A stretch of 64,000 nucleotides of DNA from Microvirga aerilata (GTDB lineage Bacteria; Pseudomonadota; Alphaproteobacteria; Rhizobiales; Beijerinckiaceae), in assembly GCF_016743775.1 (NCBI RefSeq), contig NZ_JAEQMY010000002.1, positions 1-64,000 on the forward strand. The letters are read 5' to 3'. Shown here piece by piece: positions 26,444 through 35,892 of the stretch. The position numbers were made by a program, and so were the translations under genes. Positions within the stretch are counted from its first letter, which is position 1, and every line of letters starts with the position of its first letter. Below the pieces are notes generated by a model. That model had not been told where the DNA came from. It saw only the letters and a program-made list of their open reading frames with translations, and searched no databases.

Positions 26444-27604
26444 ATGACACTTCTCGAACGCTACATCCTCAAAATCTCGTTCAGCGCCTTTGCCGCATGC
26501 CTGGTCGCCCTCACGGGCGTCATCTGGATCACGCAGGCCCTGCGCGAGCTCGACCTGCTGACCGGCAAGGGCCAGACCTTCCTGATCTTCATGACCGTCA
26601 CCGGGCTGTCCCTGCCCGCCCTGATCAACGTCATCGCGCCCGTGGCCCTTTTTCTCGCGACCCTCTATACCCTGAACAAGCTGAACGGCGACTCGGAACT
26701 CATCGTCATGAGCGCGGGAGGCATGCCCCCGCATCGCCTCCTGCGCCCCTTCATGGCCCTGGCGGCCTTCATCTGCGTCGTGGTGGGCATCATCTCCGTT
26801 TACCTCATGCCCGCCAGCTTCCAGGAGCTGCGCCACCTGTTCACGAAGATCCGCGCCGATTTCGTGGGGACCATGGCCAAGGAAGGTCAGTTCATCAGCC
26901 TCGAGAACGGCATCACGTTCCATTACCGGGAACGTTCAGGGGATGCCCTGCTCGGGATTTTCATGGAGGATCTGCGGGAAAAGGATAAGGCCATCGTCTA
27001 TCTGGCAGAGCGCGGCCAGACCGTCGAACAGGGCGGCAACGCCTATCTTGTGCTCCAGAAGGGCAGCGTTCAGCGCAAGGAGCCTAACAGCCGCGACACG
27101 TCGATCGTGGCCTTCGAGCGCTATGCGGTCGACCTGTCCGCCTTCAACCAGGAAGGCGGGGAGATCGTCTACAAGCCGCGCGAGCGAAGCACCACCCAGC
27201 TTCTCTTTCCGGACAAGAGCGAACCTCTCTACCAGGAGCAGGGAGGGCGTTTCCGGGCTGAGCTGCACGACCGCCTGTCGTCCTGGCTCTACCCGCTCGC
27301 CATGATGGCCATCGCCTTCGTGGCCCTGGGTGAGGCGCGCACGACCCGCCAAGGGCGCGGCCTTGCCATAGCAACCGCGGTCGTTGCCGTGGTGCTGCTG
27401 AGAATCCTTGGTTTTGCCGCGTCCAGCGCGGTGGCCCGGACCCCGGCCGCCGTTGTGGCGATCTATGCCGTTCCCTTAGGCGCCATCCTGATTTGCCTGC
27501 TGCTGATCTTCCAGGGGCCGGCCATGAGGTCTGCCCAGGCAAGGCTTCACTCCGGGCTTCGCGGACTGCTCCCCTCGCGCGCAGCCGCAACGCAGAAGGC
27601 CTGA
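26444..27604 (+). CDS. lptF: LPS export permease LptF
   Basis: A 386-residue inner-membrane protein with three N-terminal segments, a periplasmic jellyroll (about residues 115-275) and three C-terminal segments, the YjgP/YjgQ layout. The phrase MSAGGMPPHRLLRP is typical of LptF in alphaproteobacteria. With LptG and LptB it extracts LPS from the inner membrane. The ATG at 26444 has GAAGGG upstream. lptG begins 2 bp after its stop. Confidence 0.93.
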   Translation: MTLLERYILKISFSAFAACLVALTGVIWITQALRELDLLTGKGQTFLIFMTVTGLSLPALINVIAPVALFLATLYTLNKLNGDSELIVMSAGGMPPHRLLRPFMALAAFICVVVGIISVYLMPASFQELRHLFTKIRADFVGTMAKEGQFISLENGITFHYRERSGDALLGIFMEDLREKDKAIVYLAERGQTVEQGGNAYLVLQKGSVQRKEPNSRDTSIVAFERYAVDLSAFNQEGGEIVYKPRERSTTQLLFPDKSEPLYQEQGGRFRAELHDRLSSWLYPLAMMAIAFVALGEARTTRQGRGLAIATAVVAVVLLRILGFAASSAVARTPAAVVAIYAVPLGAILICLLLIFQGPAMRSAQARLHSGLRGLLPSRAAATQKA

Positions 27605-27606
27605 CC

Positions 27607-28692
27607 ATGCTGCTCGGCCGGACCCTTGGCTTCTATTTCTCGCGCCAGTTCATCAAGACCATTTTCCTGGTTTTCGCGACGGTCTTCACCCTCGTCTACA
27701 CCCTGGACTTCGTGGAACTCATGCGCCGGGCCGGCGATGCCCCAGGGGCAACCACCGGGGTCATCGCGCAGCTGGCCCTCTTCCGCACGCCGGCGATTGC
27801 CGAGCAGGTCATGCCCTTCGCGGTGCTTTTCGGCAGCATGGCGGCCCTTCTGCAGTTGAGCCGCAAGCTGGAGCTGGTGGTGGCGCGGGCCGCGGGCATT
27901 TCCGCATGGCAGTTCCTGCAGCCCGGCCTTCTGATCGCCCTGATGATCGGGGTCGTTTCGGTCACCGTCTACAATCCTGTCTCGGCGATCCTGAAGCAGC
28001 GCGCCTCGACCTTGGAAACGCAGGTCTTCTCGCGGCCTGTGCAAAACAGGGACAAGCCGATCTGGATCCGCCAGCGTAGCCTGGACGGGCAGGCCATCTT
28101 CCGGGCCGTCGGCTCGGCGACGGATACGGCGACGCTGATCGGCGTGACGGTCTATGCCTTTGATCAGACAGGATCTTTCAGCCATCGGGTCGAGGCCAGG
28201 GAAGCCACCCTGCATGAGGGCTTCTGGGATCTCAAGGACGCCAGGGTCCTGTCGGCGACCGAGGAGCCTCAATCCCACGAGCGCTACCTCATCGCCTCGA
28301 CGCTCCAGCCTTCGGAGGTTCGACAGAGCTTCATCGACCCGGATGCCGTGCCCTTCTGGGATCTGAAGGAGACGATCAACCGCATGGAGCAGGCGGACAT
28401 CAACACCACCACGTACCAGCTCCATTACGACCTGCTCCTCGCCCGCCCCCTGCTGTTCATTGCCATGGTTTTCGTGGCCGCATCCGTATCGTTAAGATTC
28501 TTTCGATTCGGCGGTGTAGCCACGATGGTTCTCGGTGGCGTCGCGGCCGGGTTCATGCTTTATGTCGCCACGGAGCTTATGGCGGAGCTTGGAGCTTCAG
28601 GGATCATCAGCTCCCTTGTTGCGGCCTGGTTCCCTGCTGTAGTAGGCAGTCTGTTAGGGACCTTGGCCCTATTGTACCAAGAGGACGGCTGA
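27607..28692 (+). CDS. lptG: LPS export permease LptG
   Basis: A 361-residue partner of LptF with the same six-segment layout and periplasmic domain. Typical phrases are VYTLDFVELMRRAGD, LSRKLELVVARAAGISAWQFL and, near the end, FFRFGGVATMVLGGVAAGF. It forms the heterodimeric channel entry for LPS. It starts two bases after lptF, so the genes are one transcript; lptD follows 35 bp on. Confidence 0.94.
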   Translation: MLLGRTLGFYFSRQFIKTIFLVFATVFTLVYTLDFVELMRRAGDAPGATTGVIAQLALFRTPAIAEQVMPFAVLFGSMAALLQLSRKLELVVARAAGISAWQFLQPGLLIALMIGVVSVTVYNPVSAILKQRASTLETQVFSRPVQNRDKPIWIRQRSLDGQAIFRAVGSATDTATLIGVTVYAFDQTGSFSHRVEAREATLHEGFWDLKDARVLSATEEPQSHERYLIASTLQPSEVRQSFIDPDAVPFWDLKETINRMEQADINTTTYQLHYDLLLARPLLFIAMVFVAASVSLRFFRFGGVATMVLGGVAAGFMLYVATELMAELGASGIISSLVAAWFPAVVGSLLGTLALLYQEDG

Positions 28693-28727
28693 CCGTTCTC
28701 GACGAGAAGGGTTGCAGAGGAGTGGGG

Positions 28728-31256
28728 ATGCGGCGGCTCACGACAACGATCGCTATGTCTGCGGTCGCAGCGGGTATGTTTTACGCCGCTGGGTCGACGC
28801 CTGCGCTTGCTCAAGCCACCCTGAACGAGGCTATCGGCGCCCGTGCCCAATCCGGGTCCGGCGAGGATCGGCTTCTCGTCGACGCCAAGGAAATCGTCTA
28901 CGACAACGACCGGAACACGATCGCGGCCTCCGGCGACGTGCAGATGAACTACCAGGGCCGCACCCTCCAGGCCGACCGGGTCATCTATGACCGGAACACC
29001 GGCCGCGTCTTTGCCGAGGGCAATGCCCGCCTCACCGACGCCAGCGGCACGGTTGCAACCGGCGACCGATTCGAGCTTACGGACGATTTCAGAAGCGGCT
29101 TCATCGATTCGCTGCGCGTCGTTCAAACCACGATCGAGGGAGGCCGCCCGCTCACCACCCGCTTCTCCGCTCCCCGTGCCGAGCGCGCCGAGGGCGAGAC
29201 CACGGTTTTCGAACGCGGCACCTACACGGCCTGCGAGCCCTGCAAGGACAATCCGGAGCGGCCGCCCCTGTGGCAGGTCAAGGCGGCCAAGATCATCCAC
29301 AACAACAGCGAGCGGACGATCTACTACGAGGATGCCACGCTTGAACTGCTTGGCATTCCGGTCGCCTACATGCCCTATTTCTGGACGCCGGACCCGACAG
29401 TCAAACGGAAGACCGGCTTCCTGTCGCCGCGCTACGTCTACTCGACCAATCTCGGCTACGGGGCATCGGTTCCGTTCTTCTGGGCCATTGCGCCCAACTA
29501 CGACCTGACGATCAGCCCCACCTTCTTGAGCCGCCAGGGCCTTCTGGGACAGGTGGAGTGGCGGCACCGCCTCGAGACCGGCGCCTACAACATCCGGGCG
29601 ACCGGCATCTCGCAGCAGGAGCCTGAAGCCTTCCTCCTGCCGCCCTATGGCGCCGGAGACCGCGACCTGCGCGGCTCGCTCGAGACGTCCGGCGAGTTCC
29701 ACATCAACCAGAACTGGCGCTGGGGCTGGGACATTGCGCTCGTGTCGGACAAGTGGTTCCTCACGAACTATCGCATCCGCAGCGAAAGCCTCAGCTCGTA
29801 CTACATCAAGGAAGCGACCTCGACCGTGTTCCTGCAGGGGCAGGGAGACCGCTCCTTCTTCGACGCGCGGGGCTACTACTTCCAGACCCTGTCCAGCAAC
29901 GAATGGCAGAAGCAGCAGCCGATCGTTGCCCCGGTTGTCGACTACAACAAGCGCTTCACCCCCTCGACTATCGGTGGCGAGTTCGCCCTCGACGTGAACG
30001 TCACGAGCCTCTCCCGGGAGGCCGCGCAGTTCGAGCCGCTGTCGCGCAACAACATCGCCTACTATGGCATCGCCCAGACCTGTTCCGTTTTCGACCCTGC
30101 GTCCTGCCTCGTGCGCGGCATCAGCGGCTCCACATCCCGGGCCTCGGCGACGGCCTCGTGGCGCCGCGAATTCGTCGACCCGGCAGGGCAGGTCTGGACG
30201 CCGTTCGCCTATGTGCGGGCTGACAACTTCTGGATCGCGCCGAATTTCAGCGGCTATCAGAACCAGCAGCTTTCCAACTTCTTCGACGCGGACGACGAGT
30301 ATCTGTTCCGCGCGACCCCTGCCATCGGCCTCGAGTACCGCTATCCCTTCATTGCCAGCCTCGGCACCTCGGGGCAGCAGATCCTCGAGCCGATTGCGCA
30401 GATCGTCGCCCGCCCCAACGAGACCAGAATCGGCAACCTTCCCAACGAGGACGCTCAAAGCCTCGTTTTCGACGACACCTCCCTGTTCGATTGGGACAAG
30501 TTCTCTGGCTATGACCGGGCAGAGGGCGGCGTTCGGGCCAATGTGGGCGTGCAATACACGGTAACGGGCGCCGACAACTTCTACGCCAATGTGCTGTTCG
30601 GGCAGTCCTATCAGATTGCGGGCCGCAACTCGTTCCGGCAGGGGGATCTCGCCAATGTCGGGCTGGATTCGGGTCTCGATTCCCGAGCCTCCGATTATGT
30701 CGGCCGGTTCCAGATCGCGCCGAACCAGAACTTCGCCTTCGTGACACGGGCACGGTTCGATCAGGACAATTTCGACCTGAACCGGCTCGAAGCCACCGTC
30801 AGCGCGAACTTCAATCCTTACCTGCCCGTCTCGGCCTCGCTGACCTATGCCCGTTACGAGGCCCAGCCGGCGATCGGCTTCCCGCTGCGCCGCGAGGGCC
30901 TGCTGGGATCCGCCAGGTGGGACATCTCGCCGAACTGGTACGTGACGGGCTCCGTTCTGCTCGATCTCGACCGTTATCTTCTCGCCCGTGAGACCTATTG
31001 GACCCAGTATGAGGTCGATCCGGCGAATGCAGTCTACAACCGCGAGAACGTTGCCTATGTCAGCGGCATGTCCCTCGGAGTTGGCTACATGGACGAATGC
31101 ACGACCTTCTCGGTCAGCTACAGCGTGACCCCTCGTGAAGTGGCCCGGAACTCCGGGGAGAAGGATCAGAACCATACCGTCGCATTCCGGCTTGAGTTTC
31201 GGTCGCTCGGCGAGGTCGGATACAGCCAGAATCTCAGCGGCACCGATGATGAATGA
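28728..31256 (+). CDS. lptD: LPS-assembly outer-membrane protein LptD
   Basis: An 842-residue outer-membrane beta-barrel that inserts LPS into the outer leaflet with LptE. A signal peptide ends at PALAQ, an OstA/LptA-like domain covers about residues 45-160 (VDAKEIVYDNDRNTIAASGDVQ), and the LptD barrel covers about residues 270-800. The pair TACEPCKDN gives two Cys available for disulfides. The ATG at 28728 has GAGGAG five bases upstream and is preferred over the GTG at 28722. pdxA follows directly, without the surA chaperone gene often found here. Confidence 0.94.
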   Translation: MRRLTTTIAMSAVAAGMFYAAGSTPALAQATLNEAIGARAQSGSGEDRLLVDAKEIVYDNDRNTIAASGDVQMNYQGRTLQADRVIYDRNTGRVFAEGNARLTDASGTVATGDRFELTDDFRSGFIDSLRVVQTTIEGGRPLTTRFSAPRAERAEGETTVFERGTYTACEPCKDNPERPPLWQVKAAKIIHNNSERTIYYEDATLELLGIPVAYMPYFWTPDPTVKRKTGFLSPRYVYSTNLGYGASVPFFWAIAPNYDLTISPTFLSRQGLLGQVEWRHRLETGAYNIRATGISQQEPEAFLLPPYGAGDRDLRGSLETSGEFHINQNWRWGWDIALVSDKWFLTNYRIRSESLSSYYIKEATSTVFLQGQGDRSFFDARGYYFQTLSSNEWQKQQPIVAPVVDYNKRFTPSTIGGEFALDVNVTSLSREAAQFEPLSRNNIAYYGIAQTCSVFDPASCLVRGISGSTSRASATASWRREFVDPAGQVWTPFAYVRADNFWIAPNFSGYQNQQLSNFFDADDEYLFRATPAIGLEYRYPFIASLGTSGQQILEPIAQIVARPNETRIGNLPNEDAQSLVFDDTSLFDWDKFSGYDRAEGGVRANVGVQYTVTGADNFYANVLFGQSYQIAGRNSFRQGDLANVGLDSGLDSRASDYVGRFQIAPNQNFAFVTRARFDQDNFDLNRLEATVSANFNPYLPVSASLTYARYEAQPAIGFPLRREGLLGSARWDISPNWYVTGSVLLDLDRYLLARETYWTQYEVDPANAVYNRENVAYVSGMSLGVGYMDECTTFSVSYSVTPREVARNSGEKDQNHTVAFRLEFRSLGEVGYSQNLSGTDDE

Positions 31257-31271
31257 CGGTGCAGCAGCCCG

Positions 31272-32294
31272 GTGACAGGCTTGACGCAGCGCCCGCTCCT
31301 CCTGACCCAAGGTGATCCGGCCGGAATTGGGCCGGAACTTACTCTGAGGGCCTGGCTCCAGCGGGACGAGCGATCCCTGCCGCCTTTTGCGGTCGTCGGC
31401 GATCCAGCTTATCTCGGCCGCATTGCTCAAGGTTATGGCTGGGACGTCCCCGTGATACCTGTGAAGCCGGCACAGATTCCGGCGGTTTTTCCGCAGGCAC
31501 TCCCTGTCATTCCTTTGAACACAACCGTCTCGGCCCAACCGGGCAAGCCCGATGCGGCCTATGCAACGTCGGTGATCGAGTCGATCGAGACGGCGGTGCG
31601 GCTGGTCGAGGCCGGATCCGCCTGCGCGGTCGTCACCAATCCCATTGCCAAGCACGTTCTCTACGATGCCGGGTTTCCGCATCCGGGGCATACGGAATTT
31701 CTGGCCGCTCTGGCGTCCGAAGGCAGGAGCGAAGCCTGCCACCCGGTTATGATGCTGTGGAGCGAGCAGCTGGCGGTGGTACCGGTCACCGTCCACATCC
31801 CTCTCTCGAAAGTGCCATCGGCCCTGACGACGGATCTGATCGTCCTGACCGGCAGGATCGTCGCACGGGAGCTGAAGGAAAGGTTCGGCCTCGCCGATCC
31901 GAGGCTCGTCCTGGCAGGTCTTAACCCCCATGCGGGGGAGAACGGAGCCATGGGGGCGGAAGACGGCACCATCATTGCTCCAGCAGTCGAGATCCTGCGC
32001 AAGGAGGGCATCGAGGTGTCAGGCCCTCTTCCGGCGGATACCATGTTCCATGCCCGCGCCCGGAGCCGCTACGATGCAGCCCTTGCCATGTATCATGATC
32101 AGGCTCTCATCCCGATCAAGACGATCGCCTTCGACGAGGCAGTGAACGTGACGCTCGGGCTCCCCTTCGTGCGCACCTCGCCGGACCACGGCACGGCCTT
32201 CGACATCGCCGGCAAAGGCATCGCCCGGCCCGACAGCCTCATCGCTGCCATCAAGCTCGCCGCTCGCCTAGGGACCAGGGCTGAAATCCCATGA
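31272..32294 (+). CDS. pdxA: 4-hydroxythreonine-4-phosphate dehydrogenase
   Basis: A 340-residue enzyme of vitamin B6 synthesis that oxidises 4-phosphohydroxy-L-threonine with NAD(P). It has the start [12 protein letters not shown], the metal-binding His in [22 protein letters not shown], and the closing [11 protein letters not shown] and [14 protein letters not shown]. The start is a GTG at 31272, 15 bp after lptD. It overlaps rsmA by ATGA. The lptD-pdxA-rsmA order is conserved widely. Confidence 0.95.
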   Translation: MTGLTQRPLLLTQGDPAGIGPELTLRAWLQRDERSLPPFAVVGDPAYLGRIAQGYGWDVPVIPVKPAQIPAVFPQALPVIPLNTTVSAQPGKPDAAYATSVIESIETAVRLVEAGSACAVVTNPIAKHVLYDAGFPHPGHTEFLAALASEGRSEACHPVMMLWSEQLAVVPVTVHIPLSKVPSALTTDLIVLTGRIVARELKERFGLADPRLVLAGLNPHAGENGAMGAEDGTIIAPAVEILRKEGIEVSGPLPADTMFHARARSRYDAALAMYHDQALIPIKTIAFDEAVNVTLGLPFVRTSPDHGTAFDIAGKGIARPDSLIAAIKLAARLGTRAEIP

Positions 32295-33145
32295 GCCAGA
32301 TCGACGACCTACCCCCTCTGCGCGACGTGGTCCGCACCCATGGGCTCATGGCGAAAAAATCCCTTGGGCAGAATTTTCTCTTCGATCTCAACCTCACGAG
32401 CCGGATCGCCCGTTCCGCAGGCTCCCTGGAGAACGCAACAGTCATTGAGGTCGGCCCCGGCCCAGGCGGCCTGACACGGGCGATCCTTGCAGCCGGAGCC
32501 CGGAAGGTGATCGCCATCGAGCGAGACACCCGGTGCATGCCGGCGCTGGCCGAAATCGCGAGCCGTTACCCCGGTCGGCTGGAGGTGATCGAGGCCGATG
32601 CCCTGGCGTTCGACCCGCGCCCCCTGGTCGGAGACGGGCTCGTGCGGATCATCGCCAACCTGCCCTATAACGTGGGCACGGCCTTGCTGACGGGCTGGCT
32701 CACGGGCGAGGCCTGGCCGCCCTGGTGGGCTTCGCTCACCCTCATGTTCCAGCGCGAGGTCGCCGAGCGCATCGTCGCCGATGAGGACGACCCGAAGAAT
32801 TACGGCCGGCTCGGGGTGCTGTGCGGCTGGCGAGCCGAATCGCGCATTCTGTTCGACGTGCCGCCCTCCGCCTTCGTGCCGCCCCCGAAGATCACCTCAA
32901 GCGTGGTCCACCTGACCCCACGGGCCAAGCCCCTGCCCTGCCGCATCGGCGCCCTGGAGGCTGTTACCCGCGCGGCCTTCGGGCAACGGCGCAAGATGCT
33001 GCGCCAGAGCCTGAAATCCATCGCTCCGGATCCCGCCGCCATCATCGTGGCGGCCGGTTTGGAAGAAACCACCAGGGCTGAGAACATCTCGGTGGAAGGC
33101 TTCGTGGCACTGGCCAACGCCTTTGATAAAACCCGAGGCACATAA
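32291..33145 (+). CDS. rsmA: 16S rRNA dimethyladenosine transferase
   Basis: A 284-residue methyltransferase (KsgA) that dimethylates two adjacent adenines near the 3' end of 16S rRNA during small-subunit maturation. Motifs are [11 protein letters not shown], the SAM-binding [10 protein letters not shown], the acidic IEADAL and the catalytic NLPYNV. The C-terminal domain has [12 protein letters not shown]. Translation is coupled to pdxA by overlapping codons. It ends the lpt-pdxA operon at a hairpin. Confidence 0.95.
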   Translation: MSQIDDLPPLRDVVRTHGLMAKKSLGQNFLFDLNLTSRIARSAGSLENATVIEVGPGPGGLTRAILAAGARKVIAIERDTRCMPALAEIASRYPGRLEVIEADALAFDPRPLVGDGLVRIIANLPYNVGTALLTGWLTGEAWPPWWASLTLMFQREVAERIVADEDDPKNYGRLGVLCGWRAESRILFDVPPSAFVPPPKITSSVVHLTPRAKPLPCRIGALEAVTRAAFGQRRKMLRQSLKSIAPDPAAIIVAAGLEETTRAENISVEGFVALANAFDKTRGT

Positions 33146-33181
33146 AGCGGGATCTCGAGTTTCGATCTTTGCTCTCAGGTC

Positions 33182-33214
33182 AGGGGACCGCCATCTGATA
33201 TGTGGCGGTCCCCT
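33182..33214. terminator. hairpin between rsmA and ribH
   Basis: A perfect 12-bp stem (AGGGGACCGCCA / TGGCGGTCCCCT) with a 9-base AT-rich loop, between the ends of convergent rsmA and ribH. No T-run follows on either side. It is probably a bidirectional transcription or mRNA 3'-end signal. Confidence 0.7.
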
Positions 33215-33219
33215 GGCGG

Positions 33220-33720
33220 TCAGCGGTTGACAGGCTGTTCGTAGAAGGCCCGTGTGACGGCCAGACATGCGACCGCAGCTTCGCGTCCCTTGGTGTCGAA
33301 ATGACTGGCGAAGAAGCTGCGGTGCGTTTCGTGCTCGTGGAAATGATGGGGCGTGAGCACGGCGGACAGGACGGGAACGTTCGTATCGAGCTGAACGCGC
33401 ATCAAGCCCGAAATCACCGCCTCAGCGACGAATTCGTGCCGGTAGATCCCCCCATTCACCACGAGGCCTGACGCCACGATGGCGCTGTAGCGCCCGCCCT
33501 TGGCCAATCTTTGAGCCAGCAGCGGGATCTCGAAGGCTCCCGGCACCTCGTAAAGGTCGATCGCCGAGGAAGGAACGTTCCCCTCCTTCATGGCAGCCAG
33601 GAAAGCGTCCCGGCAACGGTCGACGATGTCCTTGTGCCAGCACGACTGAATGAAGGCGACCTGGATCTGGGAGGCATGAGCCTCAGCAGGGGATTTATGG
33701 GGTTGTACGAACTGATTCAT
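33220..33720 (-). CDS. ribH: 6,7-dimethyl-8-ribityllumazine synthase (RibH2 type)
   Basis: A 166-residue enzyme that condenses the ribityl pyrimidine with dihydroxybutanone phosphate, the step before riboflavin. It has VPGAFEIPLLAQRLAKGGRYSAIVASGLVVNGGIYRHEFV, where the normal type-I sequence has GAVIRG...TxHFD. The long C-terminal part (PHHFHEHETHRSFFASHF) matches the decameric RibH2 of Brucella and Mesorhizobium. An FMN riboswitch with its own promoter lies just upstream, so it is repressed by flavin. It stands alone without other rib genes. Confidence 0.92.
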   Translation of the reverse strand: MNQFVQPHKSPAEAHASQIQVAFIQSCWHKDIVDRCRDAFLAAMKEGNVPSSAIDLYEVPGAFEIPLLAQRLAKGGRYSAIVASGLVVNGGIYRHEFVAEAVISGLMRVQLDTNVPVLSAVLTPHHFHEHETHRSFFASHFDTKGREAAVACLAVTRAFYEQPVNR

Positions 33721-33738
33721 GTGGGCTTCCTTTCATGG

Positions 33739-33755
33739 CCTGGACATGAACCAGG
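33739..33755 (-). promoter_or_regulatory. leader hairpin next to the ribH ribosome binding site
   Basis: A 5-bp hairpin (CCTGG / CCAGG, 7-base loop) ends about six bases before the AAAGGAAG ribosome binding site of ribH. It is a candidate part of the riboswitch expression platform acting on translation. A second GC-rich dyad (CCGCGG twice) lies farther upstream in the leader. Confidence 0.35.
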
Positions 33756-33805
33756 GCAAGCGGAAGCGGCGATGGCCCGCGGTGTCCCGCGGCATCGCAA
33801 CAACC

Positions 33806-33949
33806 GATCTCTTTCATCCGGACTATGACCGTCGGCTTCGGATTTGCACCGAATCTGCTGACCCTCCCATCGGGGATGGGAGGCGCTCGCGGGCTGACAG
33901 GCTTTCGCCTGCTCACCGCCGGTGGGGACTTCCACCCCGCCCTGAGATC
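33806..33949 (-). promoter_or_regulatory. FMN riboswitch (RFN element)
   Basis: Read on the minus strand, the P1 stem GATCTC/GAGATC (33949-33944 with 33811-33806) encloses the conserved blocks of the FMN aptamer: GGGCGGGGTGGAAGTCCCC, ACCGGCGGT, AGCCCGCGAGC, TTCGGTGCAAATCCG, AGCCGACGGTCATAGTCC and GGATGAAAGA. Binding of FMN represses the downstream ribH. The leader after P1 has small hairpins near the ribosome binding site and no T-run, so control is more likely at translation. Confidence 0.96.
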
Positions 33950-33977
33950 ATCGCTCGCCTCATAGGCAAGCATACCT

Positions 33978-34006
33978 ATATAGAACGGCGGAAAGGGCGC
34001 GGGCAA
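33978..34006 (-). promoter_or_regulatory. promoter of ribH
   Basis: On the minus strand TTGCCC (34006-34001) and CTATAT (33983-33978) are separated by 17 bases, a good match to the alphaproteobacterial sigma-70 consensus. Transcription would start about 20 bases before the riboswitch P1 stem. Confidence 0.65.
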
Positions 34007-34091
34007 CCTCTCTTCATGGGGCCTTAACCGCGCCTCGACATGATCGACGTCCGATGAGCGGCCCGAGCCGTTCGAGATAGAGGAATGAGGA

Positions 34092-35204
34092 ATGACGCAG
34101 GCGCGCAAGAGGATCGGGCTTCTGTTTGGCGGACGCTCTGCGGAGCATGAGGTCTCGAAACTGTCGGCGGCCAATGTCCTTCGCGCCCTCGATCCCGGCC
34201 GCTACGACATTGTTCTCATCGGAATCGGCCGGGACGGGCGCTGGCTGCTCTGCGACAGCGGCAATGGTGGAGGAAGAGGCGCGCAGGCCCTGGAGATTCC
34301 GGAACAGGCCCCGCAGGTCGCCCTGCTTCCGGGCGGCGGCGGCGAGATGATCGTCATGAACGGAAATGCGTCTCCGGACCCGCTCCGTCTCGACGCGGTC
34401 GTGCCTGTTCTGCACGGGCCCAACGGGGAGGACGGGACGGTTCAGGGATTTCTCGAGCTGGCCAACGTTCCCTTCGTCGGCTCAGGCGTGCTGGGCTCCG
34501 CAGCCAGCATGGACAAGGATGTGGCCAAGCGCCTGCTGCGCGACAGCGGCCTACCCGTGGTGCCGTTCCTGACCCTCACTGCCCGCAGCCGCGCAGACTA
34601 CCGGGCAGCGGCCGACGCGCTCGGCACGCGGGATCTATTCATAAAGCCGGCCAATATGGGCTCGTCGGTGGGCGTCTCGCGCGCCACCTCCGCCGAGGAG
34701 TTCGAGACGGCCTGCGAGCGCGCCTTCCGCTATGACGGCAAGGTGCTCGTGGAGCGCAGCGTCACGGGAGCGCGGGAGATCGAATGCTCTGTGCTGGAGG
34801 ATGCCTCCGGCAGGGTTTGTGCCTCTCCCTTGGGCGAGATCGTGCCCGCCGGCAGCCACGGCTTCTACAGCTATGACGCCAAGTACATCGATGCGGACGG
34901 CGCTCTCCTGCGCATCCCCGCCGAACTCCCATCCGATCAGGCAGGCCAAATCCAGGAGCTTGCGGTCGAGACCTTCCGGGTGCTGGGCTGCGAGGGGCTG
35001 GCCCGGGTCGACTTCTTCGTCGATCCGAAGCAGGAGGGCAGCCTGTTCATCAACGAAGTGAACACCCTGCCTGGCTTCACGGCGATCAGCATGTATCCGA
35101 AGCTCTGGGAGGCAGGCGGCCTGCCGCAAAGCGAGTTGATGGAGATCCTGATCGGTCACGCCATCGCGCGCCACGAGCGTCGGAATAGGCTTGCTCTGAA
35201 ATGA
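34092..35204 (+). CDS. ddl: D-alanine--D-alanine ligase
   Basis: A 370-residue ATP-grasp ligase joining two D-Ala for peptidoglycan precursors. It has GLLFGGRSAEHEVS, HGPNGEDGTVQG, KPANMGSSVGVS, and the metal and product-binding end FINEVNTLPGFTAISMYPKLW. The length is that of the DdlA type. The ATG follows GAGGAATGAGGA. It lies outside any mur/fts cluster and overlaps the next gene (a C39-like peptidase) by ATGA, so it may be a second ligase with a special use. Confidence 0.93.
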   Translation: MTQARKRIGLLFGGRSAEHEVSKLSAANVLRALDPGRYDIVLIGIGRDGRWLLCDSGNGGGRGAQALEIPEQAPQVALLPGGGGEMIVMNGNASPDPLRLDAVVPVLHGPNGEDGTVQGFLELANVPFVGSGVLGSAASMDKDVAKRLLRDSGLPVVPFLTLTARSRADYRAAADALGTRDLFIKPANMGSSVGVSRATSAEEFETACERAFRYDGKVLVERSVTGAREIECSVLEDASGRVCASPLGEIVPAGSHGFYSYDAKYIDADGALLRIPAELPSDQAGQIQELAVETFRVLGCEGLARVDFFVDPKQEGSLFINEVNTLPGFTAISMYPKLWEAGGLPQSELMEILIGHAIARHERRNRLALK

Positions 35205-35863
35205 AGGCCGGCCCCGGCATCGTTCCGTTCTTCAGCCAGTGGGAAACCCCTGGATTGACGAGCGCTGTCCTTAAGGAGGGTGCGGACGTCGCATTGGCCA
35301 AAGATCCGAACTGGCCATCGTCAGGCGCTCCCAGCCTTGAGGAATACGTCGCCTGGGCCAACAACGTGTGTGGCATGGCCTGTCTCAAGATGGTGCTTGC
35401 AGCCCAAACGGGCCGTATCGTGCCGACCCTTGAGCTGGCTCGCCGCTGTACGGAGTATGGCGGCTCTACGATCAGCGAAACCGGCGGCATCAAGGGCCTG
35501 ATCTATGCGCCCTTCGTGGAATTCATCAATCGTGAGTTTGGACTGAAGGCAGACGTCGTCACGCGGATCGAAGCACAGGATGTTCCGGGCATTCTCGAAA
35601 CGTCCGCATTTTTCATGGCGTCCGTTCACCCATCGATCCGCTGGGCGGATCAGGAGCCGTCCGCGAGAGGTGGGCACCTCGTTCTGGTCCTGGCGGCATC
35701 CCACAAGGAGATTACTTTCCACAATCCATCAGGCCACATCCCCGCCACGCAGGCCCATGTCACACTCTCCATGGAGGTTTTTGACAAGTACTTTGCTGGG
35801 CGTGGAATCGTGATCCATGGCCCCTCAGCGGCCGAATGCGGTCAGCTCGCCCTTCGGGCGTAA
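35201..35863 (+). CDS. C39-like cysteine peptidase coupled to ddl
   Basis: A 220-residue protein with the papain-like C39 pattern: catalytic Cys57 in NNVCGMACLKM, His159 in ARGGHLVLVL and Asn175 in FHNPSGH. There is no signal peptide or membrane segment, so it should be cytosolic. Its start overlaps the stop of ddl. Relatives of this fold cut leader peptides or hydrolyse small peptides; a link to D-Ala-D-Ala or a ligase product is inferred only from coupling. The annotation peptidase_C39_2 is the likely family. Confidence 0.75.
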   Translation: MKAGPGIVPFFSQWETPGLTSAVLKEGADVALAKDPNWPSSGAPSLEEYVAWANNVCGMACLKMVLAAQTGRIVPTLELARRCTEYGGSTISETGGIKGLIYAPFVEFINREFGLKADVVTRIEAQDVPGILETSAFFMASVHPSIRWADQEPSARGGHLVLVLAASHKEITFHNPSGHIPATQAHVTLSMEVFDKYFAGRGIVIHGPSAAECGQLALRA

Positions 35864-35892
35864 AAGAGATCTGTCCGGCTCAGGCAACACGC

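Noticed and set aside
28560..31931. A very long open frame antisense to lptD and pdxA (over 1100 codons, minus strand)
   Set aside because: It is a GC-driven shadow; lptD and pdxA are certain on the other strand and the antisense protein has no family features.
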